Positions 34,834 to 45,117 are shown, counted from the first letter of the stretch. The stretch: DNA of 64,000 nucleotides from an uncultured Fluviicola sp. (GCA_913009205.1 CAJVYC010000001.1:248001-312000), one strand, 5' to 3'. A program made the numbers and translations. Notes: generated from the letters alone by a model not told the origin.

Positions 34834-34904
34834 CTCCAATTGTTGAAAACTATAACTCAGTTTTAGGGCTTATCCAATAAAAAAGCCATAATTTGCTAAG
34901 TACG

Positions 34905-36368
34905 ATGATAAAAAAATTGCGCTTTTTGAAAGCTAAATATTTGTCAGCCTCACTACTAACGATCATCCTAATTGTAGCTTCGAGCTGTGTTATGGAAAAA
35001 GACGACAGCGTTAAATCAGTCGAGGAAACATCCGAAAGACCGGGGGTTGCAATTGATCTACCCGAAATAATCAAAAAAGGAAAACTGACAGTTCTAGCTG
35101 AGAATAGCACAACTTCCTATTTTATTTACAAAGGCAAAAAAATGGGGTTTGAATATGAATTACTCAACCTCTTTGCTGAAAATTTGGGCGTAACACTAGA
35201 AGTAAAAATTGTAAAAAATCTCGACAGTTTAATTATCATGCTCAACAGAGGCGACGGCGATTTAATTGCTTGTAATTATACTGTAACCAATTACCGAAAC
35301 AAAGTCATTAATTTTTCTGAACCCTTTATAAAGTCACAACAAGTTCTAATTCAGCGAAAGCCTGATGGCTGGCAAGACATGAAAGAAGAGGAGTGGAAAG
35401 CAGATTTAATTAGCGACCCGTCTCAACTTGCTCAAAAAAAAGTACACGTATGGAAAAACTCAAGTTATTATCAACGGCTTGAACATCTTCAAGAAGAAAT
35501 CGGTGACACTATACATATTGAAGGTGTAAAGGGAAATATTGGCGGTGAAGAACTCATTGAACAGGTTTCTTCAGGACTTATTGACTATACAATTACTGAG
35601 AACAATGTTGCTCAAGTCAACGAGCAGTTTTTTCCAAACATTTATATAGGCCTTGACCTATCGGTGAAACAACAAATGGCTTTTGGAATCCGAAAATCCA
35701 GTCATTTATTGAAATCTAAATTAGATGCATGGCTGAAGGAATTTAAGGGAAAATCTACATATAGGTATATCAAACGTAAGTACTTTGAAATGCCGCACGT
35801 CACCCGTAACCGCAAAAGAGACCACTCAACATTGGATGGGACGAATATCTCCAAGTACGATGAATTATTCAAAAAAGCCAGCGATATGAGCGGTTGGGAT
35901 TGGCGATTGATTGCCTCCGTAGCCTATCAAGAATCAAAATTCAACCCTGAAGCCTTGTCTTTTGGTGGCGCTTATGGCATGATGCAGTTCATGCCAAATA
36001 CAGGTCCGCACTACGGAGTCTTCCCTGACTCTCCTCCAGGGACTCAGATTATGGGTGGCGCAAAAAAGTTAATGGCAGACGAAAAATTCTGGAGCAGTGT
36101 TCCCGATGCCTTCGAACGAAAAAAATTCGCTCTGGCTTCATACAATGCGGGCCGTGGACGCATTCAAGACGCTTCTCGTTTGGCTAAAAAATATGGTCTA
36201 AACCACCTAAAGTGGGAAGACAATGTGGAAGTCATGCTTCTCAATCTTTCGAAACAAGAATACTACCAAGATGAAGTCGTTCGAAATGGCATGATGCGCG
36301 GAACAACAACCTACAAGTATATCCAAGAAGTTACAGCGAGATATATGGAATGGGTGACTCAATATTGA
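34905..36368 (+). CDS. mltF: MltF-like membrane-bound lytic murein transglycosylase (lipoprotein)
   Basis: A 487-residue lipoprotein. It starts at ATG 34905 with a lipobox VASSC. Residues about 60-290 form a periplasmic solute-binding domain of type 3 (GKLTVLAENSTTSYFIYKGK, NRGDGDLIACNYTVT, RNKVINFSEPF). The C-terminal part is an SLT goose-lysozyme-like domain: YDELFKKASDMSGWDWRLIA, SVAYQESKFNPEA with the catalytic Glu, and GAYGMMQFMPNT. It cleaves peptidoglycan glycan strands with 1,6-anhydro product formation, and the sensor domain regulates it by binding muropeptides in the characterised homologue. Confidence 0.92.
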   Translation: MIKKLRFLKAKYLSASLLTIILIVASSCVMEKDDSVKSVEETSERPGVAIDLPEIIKKGKLTVLAENSTTSYFIYKGKKMGFEYELLNLFAENLGVTLEVKIVKNLDSLIIMLNRGDGDLIACNYTVTNYRNKVINFSEPFIKSQQVLIQRKPDGWQDMKEEEWKADLISDPSQLAQKKVHVWKNSSYYQRLEHLQEEIGDTIHIEGVKGNIGGEELIEQVSSGLIDYTITENNVAQVNEQFFPNIYIGLDLSVKQQMAFGIRKSSHLLKSKLDAWLKEFKGKSTYRYIKRKYFEMPHVTRNRKRDHSTLDGTNISKYDELFKKASDMSGWDWRLIASVAYQESKFNPEALSFGGAYGMMQFMPNTGPHYGVFPDSPPGTQIMGGAKKLMADEKFWSSVPDAFERKKFALASYNAGRGRIQDASRLAKKYGLNHLKWEDNVEVMLLNLSKQEYYQDEVVRNGMMRGTTTYKYIQEVTARYMEWVTQY

Positions 36369-36481
36369 TTTGGAGTTTGGAAAGCATTATATATAATTTC
36401 ACCCTATTTGTTTATGAGCTGTTTGGTATTGAATTTGTATATTTCATTCATCAAAAAAAGAACTGCTACTGACAAAACGAA

Positions 36482-36808
36482 ATGAACCTAACTCCTATAC
36501 TAAGTAACCAAACAGCCTTGAATGGCCGCTTAATCAATACAGGAGTGGACTCCATGATGGACAAAATCATGTATATCTACATGATTGTTCTAATCAGCTT
36601 CTTTGTACTGCAATTCATTTTTGTACTTGCTGTAATTCTTAAACGAAAAACGACTTTTCGAATGCTCCTTGGAGTGCTATCCTCAATATTCTTACTCGCA
36701 AGTATTCCTTTCTTTCTACCAGGCTCGTCCTTTGCATGGTTTGGGGCAATCGTTGTTTTAATGGGAATCATTGGAATTTTCGTCTCCATCAAATTCAAAA
36801 AGAAATAG
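36482..36808 (+). CDS. Small membrane protein of unknown function
   Basis: A 108-residue protein with three predicted membrane segments (IMYIYMIVLISFFVLQFIFV, MLLGVLSSIFLLASIPFFLP, AWFGAIVVLMGIIGIFVSIK) and a short Lys-rich tail. No family recognised. It stands between mltF and miaA; nothing in the context suggests a role. Confidence 0.6.
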   Translation: MNLTPILSNQTALNGRLINTGVDSMMDKIMYIYMIVLISFFVLQFIFVLAVILKRKTTFRMLLGVLSSIFLLASIPFFLPGSSFAWFGAIVVLMGIIGIFVSIKFKKK

Positions 36809-36905
36809 ACATTCCAATCCTGACTTTAATTTATAATGTCCCTTCTCTACTCTTGGTGTTCAAAAGCTATCGCTTTTTCTGCCAATTAAAAATTATCTTT
36901 ACTCT

Positions 36906-37811
36906 ATCAAACATCTCGTTGTTATATCAGGACCAACAGCAAGCGGAAAAACAAGCTTGAGTATTGCCGTAGCAAAGCACTTTAAAACGTGTATTGTTTC
37001 TGCAGATTCACGTCAATTTTACAAAGAGCTTTCGATTGGAACTGCAAAGCCTTCAATTGAAGAGCAAGATGCTGTTCCGCATCATTTCATAAATTCCCAT
37101 TCGATCGAGGAAGAAGTAACATCCTATCAGTTCGAAGAAGAGGCGCTAAATCTTTTGAAAGAAGAATTCAAAACAAAAGATGTAGTTGTTTTAGTCGGTG
37201 GATCAGGAATGTTTATTGACGCACTTTGCATTGGGCTGGATAACATTCCGAATTCTCCAGAGGTCAAATTGAAAATTCAAAAAGAACTGGAGGAAAACGG
37301 ATTAGAACCTCTTCTAGTTGAGTTAATGGAGTCCGATCCAGAATATTACGAACAGGTTGATAAAAGCAACGCTATGCGCATTGAACGCGCAATTGAGGTT
37401 ATTCGCTTGACAGGCAAGAAATTCTCTGAGCTAAGAAAACAGAAGCCACCCCCCCGACCTTTTAAAGTACATCGTATCGTACTGAATCATGATCGGCAAG
37501 TACTTTATGACAGAATCAACCGGCGCGTGGATATTATGATTGAAGGCGGTCTACTTGAAGAAGTTCAATCCGTTCAATCCCAAAGGCATCTTTCATCGCT
37601 CAATACCGTTGGATACAAAGAACTATTTGCTTATCTTGACGGGCATTCAGCGCTGGAAGAGGCGGTCGAAAAAATAAAACAAAATTCCCGTCGATATGCA
37701 AAACGGCAATTGACTTGGTTTAGAAGGCATCCTGAATCTCAATGGATTAGATATGGCGCAGAAAAAGACATGCTGAATGCAGTGATAAATTATTTTGAAA
37801 AGAATCGATAA
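36906..37811 (+). CDS. miaA: tRNA dimethylallyltransferase MiaA (no canonical start codon)
   Basis: The enzyme adds a dimethylallyl group to A37 of tRNAs reading UNN codons. The P-loop VVISGPTASGKTSLSIAVA, ADSRQFYKELSIGTAKPS, HHFINSHSIEEEVTSYQFEE, VLVGGSGMFIDALC and RYAKRQLTWFRRHPESQW are all MiaA motifs. The first standard start codon in frame is a TTG at 36957, which lies after the P-loop and would remove it. Upstream the frame is open to a TAA at 36834 but contains no ATG, GTG or TTG. I place the start at ATC 36906 (IKHLVVISG), which gives 301 residues, normal for the family, and which sits four bases after TATCTTTA, a near -7 box. ATT 36885 and CTG 36879 are alternatives. Confidence 0.85.
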   Translation: MKHLVVISGPTASGKTSLSIAVAKHFKTCIVSADSRQFYKELSIGTAKPSIEEQDAVPHHFINSHSIEEEVTSYQFEEEALNLLKEEFKTKDVVVLVGGSGMFIDALCIGLDNIPNSPEVKLKIQKELEENGLEPLLVELMESDPEYYEQVDKSNAMRIERAIEVIRLTGKKFSELRKQKPPPRPFKVHRIVLNHDRQVLYDRINRRVDIMIEGGLLEEVQSVQSQRHLSSLNTVGYKELFAYLDGHSALEEAVEKIKQNSRRYAKRQLTWFRRHPESQWIRYGAEKDMLNAVINYFEKNR

Positions 37812-37859
37812 ACCAACTAATTGGAACGATTATTGAAATATGAAAGTCAAAACCATTGC

Positions 37860-38501
37860 ATGAATATAACGCTCGATCATATTATGCCCTCTCCCCTAGC
37901 TTCCATAAAACATGGACCCGACAGCATTTGGGGAAATAAAGTAGAACTCATCGCCGGACGACGTATTCTATTAAATGCTTCTAGTGGAAAAGGAAAGTCA
38001 ACTTTTGCAACAACTATTTTTGGTTTACGACAAGATTATCAAGGGGAATTGTTCTACGATAGCATTAATATCAAAGATTTTGGCCCAAACGAATGGACGC
38101 AAGTTCGTCAATCCAAAATTTCAGTAATTTTTCAAGACTTGCAGTTGTTTCCAAAGTTGACTGTTCAAGAGAATCTTATTCTAAAAAATAGCATTACAGA
38201 TACGTTTACAGAAGTTGAAATGCTCCAAATGATGGAACGCTTAGAAATTGAAGATAAATGGCAACAAGAATGCGGTTTACTTTCAATGGGGCAGAAACAG
38301 CGTGTTGCTATTATCCGCTCATTGGCCCAGCCTTACGAATGGTTAATTATGGACGAGCCGTTTTCGCATTTAGACATTGACAATACCGATCGTTGTTTAA
38401 AAATGATCCATGAAAGAACTACGGAACAAAAGTCAGGCTTCGTTTTGACATCTTTGGGAAGCTCTCATGGATATGAATTTGATCAAGAACTAAAACTGTA
38501 G
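37860..38501 (+). CDS. ABC transporter ATP-binding protein (LolD/FtsE-like)
   Basis: A 213-residue ATPase started at ATG 37860; a TTG at 37821 would add 13 residues. Walker A is NASSGKGKST (Ala replaces the first Gly), the Q-loop is SVIFQDLQLFPKLT, the signature is LSMGQKQRVAI in place of LSGGQ, and Walker B is WLIMDEPFSHLD. The neighbouring permease, two bases after the stop, is of the FtsX/LolE type, so this pair probably works on envelope lipoproteins or mechanotransmission rather than on solute uptake. Confidence 0.88.
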   Translation: MNITLDHIMPSPLASIKHGPDSIWGNKVELIAGRRILLNASSGKGKSTFATTIFGLRQDYQGELFYDSINIKDFGPNEWTQVRQSKISVIFQDLQLFPKLTVQENLILKNSITDTFTEVEMLQMMERLEIEDKWQQECGLLSMGQKQRVAIIRSLAQPYEWLIMDEPFSHLDIDNTDRCLKMIHERTTEQKSGFVLTSLGSSHGYEFDQELKL

Positions 38502-38503
38502 CT

Positions 38504-39682
38504 ATGTTGACAAAATTGCTTTTCAAAAATCAAGACCGAAAGCAACTAATCATCGCTATGATTGGTTCTTTTCTCGGGATTACATTTTTAATAACTTCAA
38601 TTCATTACTTGATCAAAGTCAATGAGTTTGGAGAAGGAACAGAAATTCTTGGTCCAAATACGATAATTGTTCAGAAAAAGGTGACGACTTCAACAACATT
38701 TGGAATGTCTAAGTCGGATTTTAGCCAAAAGGAAATCGACAACCTATTGGCAATGACTTTCATTACTGATATTAAGCCCATCTTGACTAATAACTTTAAT
38801 CTTTGGTTTGAAACTTCAGACAAGCGAATTCCCGAATTTAAGACGAATCTATTTATTCAAACTATTGATGAATCATTCTTAAAAATAGATTCAAAAAAAT
38901 GGCAATGGGAAAAAGGCGACAAATCAGTTCCTATTATTTTGCCTAGGGATTTTATCGTAATGCTAAATACCTTTGCAGCTTCAAGTGGATTTGCTCAAGT
39001 TTCTGATGAATTAGCCATGAAAGCCGGATTTAAGTTCATGATCTCCGATGAAGACAACAATAAAGAATGGTTTGATGTTCATATCGTTGGATTTACCAGT
39101 GAAGTATCTGCGGTTCTCGTTCCTGCATCGTTTATGGAGTATGGAAATATGAATTTTCGATTGGAAGATGAAAAGAAGATAACACAAATTATGATCTCCG
39201 GAAAAGAGAGCGAATTTGGTTTGGTCGAACAAATGCTGACTGAAAATGGCCTTGAAACAAGAGAATCACAAATGATCGTTGGCCGCTTGAAAAGTATGGT
39301 AGGGACTTTGTTTTTTGTTGTTCTTTGCATTTCAATAATCGCAGTTTTCCTTTCTGGACTTGTTTTAATCCAATACATGCAATTGCTGATGTCCAAAAAT
39401 GCCTATGAAGTCAGAACTCTTCTAAGAATTGGATACCATCCTGATAATGTTATTCGTCGGTTCTTTATCTATTTCGTAAAGGTCTTTGGGATTGTTATGG
39501 GAATGGGAATGGTCACCTTTCTGATTTTTAAACACTTTCTCGATAAAATGTTCAAAGAAGGCGGACTCCATATTGATACAGGAATTACATATTGGAGCAT
39601 GGGAGCACTCTTATTAGCCCTCGCGTTGTTCACCCTTTCTAGTTTCCTTACAGCCAAAAAAGGGATCTATAAAGAATACTAA
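38504..39682 (+). CDS. FtsX/LolE-like ABC transporter permease
   Basis: A 392-residue permease with the MacB/LolE layout: an N-terminal membrane segment (LIIAMIGSFLGITFLITSIH), a periplasmic domain of about 210 residues, and three C-terminal segments (TLFFVVLCISIIAVFLSGLV, FGIVMGMGMVTFLIFKHFLD, WSMGALLLALALFTLSSFLT). LLRIGYHPDNVIRRFF is the coupling-helix region of FtsX-type permeases. It forms a transporter with the preceding ATPase; with a single permease gene the assembly is likely a homodimer. Confidence 0.85.
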   Translation: MLTKLLFKNQDRKQLIIAMIGSFLGITFLITSIHYLIKVNEFGEGTEILGPNTIIVQKKVTTSTTFGMSKSDFSQKEIDNLLAMTFITDIKPILTNNFNLWFETSDKRIPEFKTNLFIQTIDESFLKIDSKKWQWEKGDKSVPIILPRDFIVMLNTFAASSGFAQVSDELAMKAGFKFMISDEDNNKEWFDVHIVGFTSEVSAVLVPASFMEYGNMNFRLEDEKKITQIMISGKESEFGLVEQMLTENGLETRESQMIVGRLKSMVGTLFFVVLCISIIAVFLSGLVLIQYMQLLMSKNAYEVRTLLRIGYHPDNVIRRFFIYFVKVFGIVMGMGMVTFLIFKHFLDKMFKEGGLHIDTGITYWSMGALLLALALFTLSSFLTAKKGIYKEY

Positions 39683-39820
39683 ACGTTAAAGAATTGTTAA
39701 TCCGACATCCTCCGAGCATCTAAAAAAAAATATTTAACGTCAATGGATTGTTAATCGCTTGCTATCATGTATTTTTAGTTCCTTAACATTATATCTTTAA
39801 ACTTTAAATAGACCCATTTT

Positions 39821-41701
39821 ATGAAATCATTGTTGATAATCTTCTTGTTAATAAGCTCGTACACTGTTAATGGACAAGATATTAAATTCAAAATAATTGG
39901 ACATAGCGATACCACGGTTAATCTTGTGAAGTACTTTGGACAAAAATTATTTTACGCCGATACTGCAGAAATGGTAAACGGTGTCGTTGAGTTTGATGGT
40001 AGTAAACAAAAAGCTGGAGTTTTGGCGTTGTACCTTCCTGGAGAGAAAATTTTGGACTTTATATATAACGAAGAATCATCGGTATATATTGAAGCCTCTT
40101 TGCCCAACTTAATGGGAACGGCAGAATCTAAGCCCGATGGCAGCAAGCCAATCTCGATTGAAAACAAAATCTTTTTAGAGTATGTTCAATACATAAGTAA
40201 CAAGCGTCAAGAGGCAACAGTTCAATCAAAATCAAGAGACGGTTTAGAAGAAAATGATCCGCAATATGTTCGCCTTTCCGCTCAGATCAGTGCGATCGAA
40301 GTAGAAATGAACGAGTACAAAGAAAAAATTGGAAACGAATTTTGGAGTAAAGAATATCTTGCTGAGAAAAAAGCAATATCTGACAAATACATTGCTAAAC
40401 GCGAGAAGGTGAACCCCGAAAAGAAAAAATACACCAAACTATCTACAAATATCCAAGGTATTGAAGACGAAGTGAACGCCTACAAAGATAAAGTCGTTAA
40501 AGAGCGATGGGATAATGGCCTTATTAATGGACAGAGGATGCAACTTAAGCAACTTAAAATCCAGAGAGATGGACATGAAAAAGATTCTGAGATGCACAAA
40601 TCAATCACGGCGGAAATTGATGCAATTAACAGCGGGGTGATTGATTATCAAAAGAACATAACCCAAAATCCTAACAACCTTTTGGTTTCTAAGGTTGTTC
40701 TAATGTCAATGGACATAGAGATTCCAGAAACACCTTTTGATGCTAACGGAAACATAATAGATTCCAACTTCAGGTTCAAATATTACCGCGATCACTACTT
40801 CGACAATATTGATTTAAAAGACGATCGCTTGATGCGAAATCGCGTATTTCATAACAAGTTTACGAATTACTTCAGTTCAAACATTATGCTTCAGCATTGG
40901 GACACAGTAATTCACTATGCTTTCAAATTTTGCGATGCTCTAGATCCTAAATCGGATATGTTCCAGTACACCGTTTCTTGGATAACGAGCCAATACGAAA
41001 AGAGTAAAATCATGGGGATGAACAAAGTTTTCATTTACATGGGAGAACGTTATTACTGTAACCTCAATGAAGAAGGAAAATCACCCGCACGCTGGATGCC
41101 GAAGAAAAACCTAGATGCACTTTGTGAAAAAGTGAGCACTCATTACGATTTAGTTATGGGAGCAAAGCCTCCAAATCTAATTTTGCGGGACACAACAGAT
41201 GTGAATTGGCGAGATTTCTACAGCCTCGACAACGAATACACAGTACTTTATTTTTGGGATCCAGAATGTGGACATTGTAAAAAAATTACACCAAAATTGC
41301 AGAACCTTTACGCTAAAAAATGGAAGGATCGAAACATAGATATCTTTGCTGTTGGTAAGGCAACTGGAGATGATTTTAATAAATGGAAAGAATTCGTTCG
41401 CAAGAATAAATTGGAATTCATCAATGTTGCCGTAACCGCGAATCTGTATGACAGCGCATTAGTTAATGCCTCGCTGTTCATTCCTAGATATACCACGCTG
41501 AAATCATTGAATTATCAAAAGACTTATGATATATATGCAACTCCAAAAGTTTGGGTTCTTGACAAAGACAAAAAAATCGTTGCTTACAGTCTAACTGTTT
41601 CTCAATTGGAGAACTTGATGGATCGTTTGCAAAAGAAAACAGACGCTCCGAAGCTATACCCGCTAGAGGAGGAAGATCCGGAAGAAGACATGATGCATTA
41701 A
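39821..41701 (+). CDS. Exported thioredoxin-fold protein (TlpA/ResA-like)
   Basis: A 626-residue exported protein. It has a signal peptide (MKSLLIIFLLISSYTVNGQD), a strand-rich N-terminal domain of the DUF4369 kind (FKIIGHSDTTVNLVKYFGQK), a helical and probably coiled-coil middle (about 105-300, rich in Lys and Glu), then a C-terminal thioredoxin fold with active site WDPECGHCKKITPKLQNLY and the cis-Pro region YDIYATPKVWVLDKDKK. Such proteins reduce or oxidise disulfides in the periplasm, often for cytochrome c maturation. The tail is acidic (EEEDPEEDMM). Confidence 0.85.
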   Translation: MKSLLIIFLLISSYTVNGQDIKFKIIGHSDTTVNLVKYFGQKLFYADTAEMVNGVVEFDGSKQKAGVLALYLPGEKILDFIYNEESSVYIEASLPNLMGTAESKPDGSKPISIENKIFLEYVQYISNKRQEATVQSKSRDGLEENDPQYVRLSAQISAIEVEMNEYKEKIGNEFWSKEYLAEKKAISDKYIAKREKVNPEKKKYTKLSTNIQGIEDEVNAYKDKVVKERWDNGLINGQRMQLKQLKIQRDGHEKDSEMHKSITAEIDAINSGVIDYQKNITQNPNNLLVSKVVLMSMDIEIPETPFDANGNIIDSNFRFKYYRDHYFDNIDLKDDRLMRNRVFHNKFTNYFSSNIMLQHWDTVIHYAFKFCDALDPKSDMFQYTVSWITSQYEKSKIMGMNKVFIYMGERYYCNLNEEGKSPARWMPKKNLDALCEKVSTHYDLVMGAKPPNLILRDTTDVNWRDFYSLDNEYTVLYFWDPECGHCKKITPKLQNLYAKKWKDRNIDIFAVGKATGDDFNKWKEFVRKNKLEFINVAVTANLYDSALVNASLFIPRYTTLKSLNYQKTYDIYATPKVWVLDKDKKIVAYSLTVSQLENLMDRLQKKTDAPKLYPLEEEDPEEDMMH

Positions 41702-41708
41702 CATTAAA

Positions 41709-41762
41709 ACCTTTTTAAAAGACTTGATCCTTCATTTGAAAGTTCAAGGCTCTTTTGTTTTT
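41709..41762 (+). terminator. Possible terminator after the thioredoxin-fold gene
   Basis: An imperfect stem (AAGACTTGA against TCAAGGCTCTT) is followed by TTGTTTTTTG. The interval 41702-42088 holds nothing else I can support: short open stretches on both strands, each with several stops. Confidence 0.4.
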
Positions 41763-42088
41763 TGTAATGGTCTTCGGTAATCTTAACAGTTTTTAAAAAA
41801 GAAAGCACATCGCCCGCAATTATTGGAAACCTATAAGGTACTTATGCCTTGTCATTTATGACAGTATATTCTGCCTAGTAATAAATTCCAGAAAAACCAT
41901 ACATGTAAAATGTCAGTCGCACCAATAAATGTAAATCGTGACTCAGAAGAGGTGATTCAGGTTATTCTTAAAAAATCTTAGTTACACATAATTGTAGACG
42001 AATAATTCATTCCATCTACTTCCGTTAACATAACTTTCTTTGCAGTAACTCCTCAATGCTATTATCTTTATCCTATTAAAAAAATTCT

Positions 42089-45000
42089 ATGAAACTATTA
42101 GCTTTCCTTTTTACTTTGTCAGCTTCATTTTCTTTTGGTCAAACATATTGGCAACAGGAAGTTAATTACAAAATTGATGTTGCATTGAATGACAAAGATC
42201 ATACACTCTCCGCAATTGAAGAATTTGAATACATCAATAATTCTCCGGATGTTCTGAACCGAATTTACGTTCATCTTTGGCCAAACGCTTATAAAAATAG
42301 CGAAACGGCCTTGGCGAAACAGCAATACGAAGGAGGGAAAACAATGTTGAAATACGGCCCAGAAGAGGAAAAAGGAAACATTAGCGGATTGGATTTTAAA
42401 GTTGACGGAGTCAAAGTAAAATGGGAGTTTGAAGAATTTAATATTGATATCGCAATCATTAAATTAAATCAACCGCTTCAGCCTGGAGGAGAAATTACAG
42501 TTTCTACACCTTTCAAGGTTAAATTACCGTCGGGTAAAATCTCACGCCTTGGACATATCGGTCAATCTTATCAAATAACACAATGGTATCCTAAACCTGC
42601 TGTTTATGATGCTGAAGGATGGCACCAAATGCCTTACTTGAACCAAGGTGAGTTTTATTCAGAATACGGTTCGTTCGATGTTAATATTACTCTCCCTGAA
42701 AACTATGTCGTTGGCGCTACCGGTGAGTTACAAACTGAATCTGAAATTAAATTCCTTAATGATCGTGCTAAAAAAACAGCTACGAACATTGAAAAAGGAA
42801 CAGATTTTACAGAATTTGAAATAACTCCCAAGAAAGGATTTCCAGTATCTTCAACCGACTCGAAAACAATTCGATACACGCAATCCAATGTTCATGATTT
42901 TGCTTGGTTCGCTGATAAACGTTACAATGTTCTTAAAAGTGAGGTTGAACTTCCGAATTCAGGTAGAATGGTAACTTCTTGGGCTATGTATACTGAAAAG
43001 GAAGCGAAGCTTTGGAAGAAAGCCAGTGAGTACTTAAACGATGCGATCTACTACTATTCAAAATGGAACGGTGATTATCCGTACAACAATGTGACTGCGG
43101 TTGATGGAACAATTAGTGCTGGCGGTGGTATGGAATACCCCAACGTAACCGTTATCGGTAGATCTGGAAACACTCAGCAGTTGGAAATTGTTATTGTACA
43201 TGAAGTCGGGCACAACTGGTTCTACGGTCAATTGGGGTCAAATGAAAGAGTTCATGGTTGGATGGATGAGGGAATGAACACCTTGAATGAAGTTCGCTAT
43301 ATGCAAACAAAATACCCGGACAATACGGCTATGACGGATTTAGTGAGGGGAGCCAATTTTCACCTGGAACATTTGAATCACCATGACTTAAGTGATATGG
43401 CTTACCGTGGTTTTGCAGGAATTGGCGAGGATCAACCTATTGAAACCCATTCAGCCCATTTTTCTCAAATAAATTATGGTGTTGTAATGTATCAGAAAAC
43501 AGGATTGATATTTTTTTACTTGAAAGATTATTTGGGAGAAGAGCTGTTTGACAAATCAATGAAGGCTTATTATTCCGAATGGGAATTTAAACATCCTCAA
43601 CCTAATGATATGCGCCGATCATTAGAAAAAGCTTCTGGTAAAGATCTTTCTTGGCTATTCGATGATTTAATTCAAACGACCAACCACATTGACTATAAAT
43701 TGAAAAGCGTTAAAGACAAAGACAATATGTTAACGGTCAAAATCAAAAACGTCGGGCATGTTGATGGGCCAATTGAAGTCAACGGTATAAAGAATGGAAA
43801 GGTTATCGAAACGGTTTGGATAGAACCTGGCAGTAACAAAAACACAGTTGTATTAAAAGATGCTACGGCTGATGAAGTTCGTATTGATGCAAACAAGGAC
43901 ATTCCGGAATTAAACCGACAAAACAACCTTTGGATCAAGGACAAAATGCTCCATCGATTCGAACCCCTCAAATTCGAACTTCTGGCGGGCGATGATGAAC
44001 CAGAATCCACCAATCTTTTCTGGGCACCGGCAATTGCCGGTAATCATTATGACAAATTGATGGCCGGTGCGATCATTCATAATTACGGTATTCCATTCAA
44101 TAAATTTAAATTCTTAATCACTCCAATGTACTCCTTTGGAAGACAAATGATTTCTGGAATTGGCGAGCTGAGTTATACAATGCTGCCAAAAACGGGATTG
44201 AAAATGTCGCGCTTTGGGGTTTCCATAAAATCATTCAAGAACGATACAGTCTTCGAACGAAATAAATCTTACTACTTAACTGTCGCACCCTATTGGATGG
44301 CGAAAATTGGCTCTCGAAAATCAAATGGATACTTGTCACAGACAATAAAGGTTCAATCTTTATACAGAACGGACAAGCGAAATTCAATTTCTATAGATCG
44401 AGTTGGAGCTTATGCAGAATACGAATTACAAATCAATAAGGCAGATCATAAATTCAACGTGAAATTAAGAAATGAATTCATTATGGATCTTGACAATTAC
44501 GACAAGATGGCGCGGCTTTTACTCGAATCCAAATACCAATTCCGTTACCTTAGAAACAAAATGGAACGCTGGATTGAAGTTCGTGCTTTTGTTGGCCAAC
44601 AATATTTGCGTGATTTTAACCCGGCTAAGAATGGCTACCAGTATTCAATGTCAATTGCAGGACAAGACGGAACACAAGATTTATTTGTTGACGAATATTA
44701 CTTTGGAAGAAGCGAATCATCTGGAGTTTGGTCTCAGCAGAGAAACGAAAACATGGGTGGTTTTAAAAGCACAGTAAGTGGTTACGGAACAAGTGCATTC
44801 ATGATGGCTACGGGTAATTTATATTTCCAGCTTCCTATCAAACCAGGGGTTTTCGGAGCCTTTTTCGATGTTGGAACCTTCCACAATGGAGTTGCACTTA
44901 ATACAGTTTACAATGCTGGACTAGGTGTTCGTTTCGGTGATATTTTTGGGGTATACTTCCCTATTCCCGGATTGATAAGTCCCCAAATAGAAGACACGTT

Positions 45001-45109
45001 TAAGGATAGTAATGGAAAAATTCAATACAGTCAAATGATTCGATTCACACTGAAGTTCAACGTCTTCAAAAAGCCGCTGAATATTTCTAGTTTATTGGTG
45101 GTGGGGTAA
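42089..45109 (+). CDS. Exported M1-family zinc metallopeptidase
   Basis: A 1006-residue exported peptidase. After a signal peptide (to about residue 17), the N-terminal domain (about 20-290) precedes the catalytic domain with the substrate motif GGGMEYPN (346-352), the zinc site HEVGHNWFYG (371-380) and the third ligand Glu394 (GWMDEGMNT). Beyond about residue 560 lies an unusually long C-terminal part of about 440 residues with alternating strands (TVAPYWMAKIGSRKSNGYLS ... VFGAFFDVGTFHNGVALNTV), which looks like an outer-membrane beta-barrel or a large beta domain. It ends eight bases from the converging DUF5995 gene. Confidence 0.92.
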   Translation: MKLLAFLFTLSASFSFGQTYWQQEVNYKIDVALNDKDHTLSAIEEFEYINNSPDVLNRIYVHLWPNAYKNSETALAKQQYEGGKTMLKYGPEEEKGNISGLDFKVDGVKVKWEFEEFNIDIAIIKLNQPLQPGGEITVSTPFKVKLPSGKISRLGHIGQSYQITQWYPKPAVYDAEGWHQMPYLNQGEFYSEYGSFDVNITLPENYVVGATGELQTESEIKFLNDRAKKTATNIEKGTDFTEFEITPKKGFPVSSTDSKTIRYTQSNVHDFAWFADKRYNVLKSEVELPNSGRMVTSWAMYTEKEAKLWKKASEYLNDAIYYYSKWNGDYPYNNVTAVDGTISAGGGMEYPNVTVIGRSGNTQQLEIVIVHEVGHNWFYGQLGSNERVHGWMDEGMNTLNEVRYMQTKYPDNTAMTDLVRGANFHLEHLNHHDLSDMAYRGFAGIGEDQPIETHSAHFSQINYGVVMYQKTGLIFFYLKDYLGEELFDKSMKAYYSEWEFKHPQPNDMRRSLEKASGKDLSWLFDDLIQTTNHIDYKLKSVKDKDNMLTVKIKNVGHVDGPIEVNGIKNGKVIETVWIEPGSNKNTVVLKDATADEVRIDANKDIPELNRQNNLWIKDKMLHRFEPLKFELLAGDDEPESTNLFWAPAIAGNHYDKLMAGAIIHNYGIPFNKFKFLITPMYSFGRQMISGIGELSYTMLPKTGLKMSRFGVSIKSFKNDTVFERNKSYYLTVAPYWMAKIGSRKSNGYLSQTIKVQSLYRTDKRNSISIDRVGAYAEYELQINKADHKFNVKLRNEFIMDLDNYDKMARLLLESKYQFRYLRNKMERWIEVRAFVGQQYLRDFNPAKNGYQYSMSIAGQDGTQDLFVDEYYFGRSESSGVWSQQRNENMGGFKSTVSGYGTSAFMMATGNLYFQLPIKPGVFGAFFDVGTFHNGVALNTVYNAGLGVRFGDIFGVYFPIPGLISPQIEDTFKDSNGKIQYSQMIRFTLKFNVFKKPLNISSLLVVG

Positions 45110-45117
45110 ACCTCGAC

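Noticed and set aside
41702-42088. Open stretches in the gap before the M1 peptidase, e.g. FPIIAGDVLSFLKTVKITED on the minus strand and NVNRDSEEVIQVILKKS on the plus strand
   Set aside because: Both have several stops at about the chance rate for AT-rich DNA, and they lie on opposite strands. A remnant is possible but not supported.
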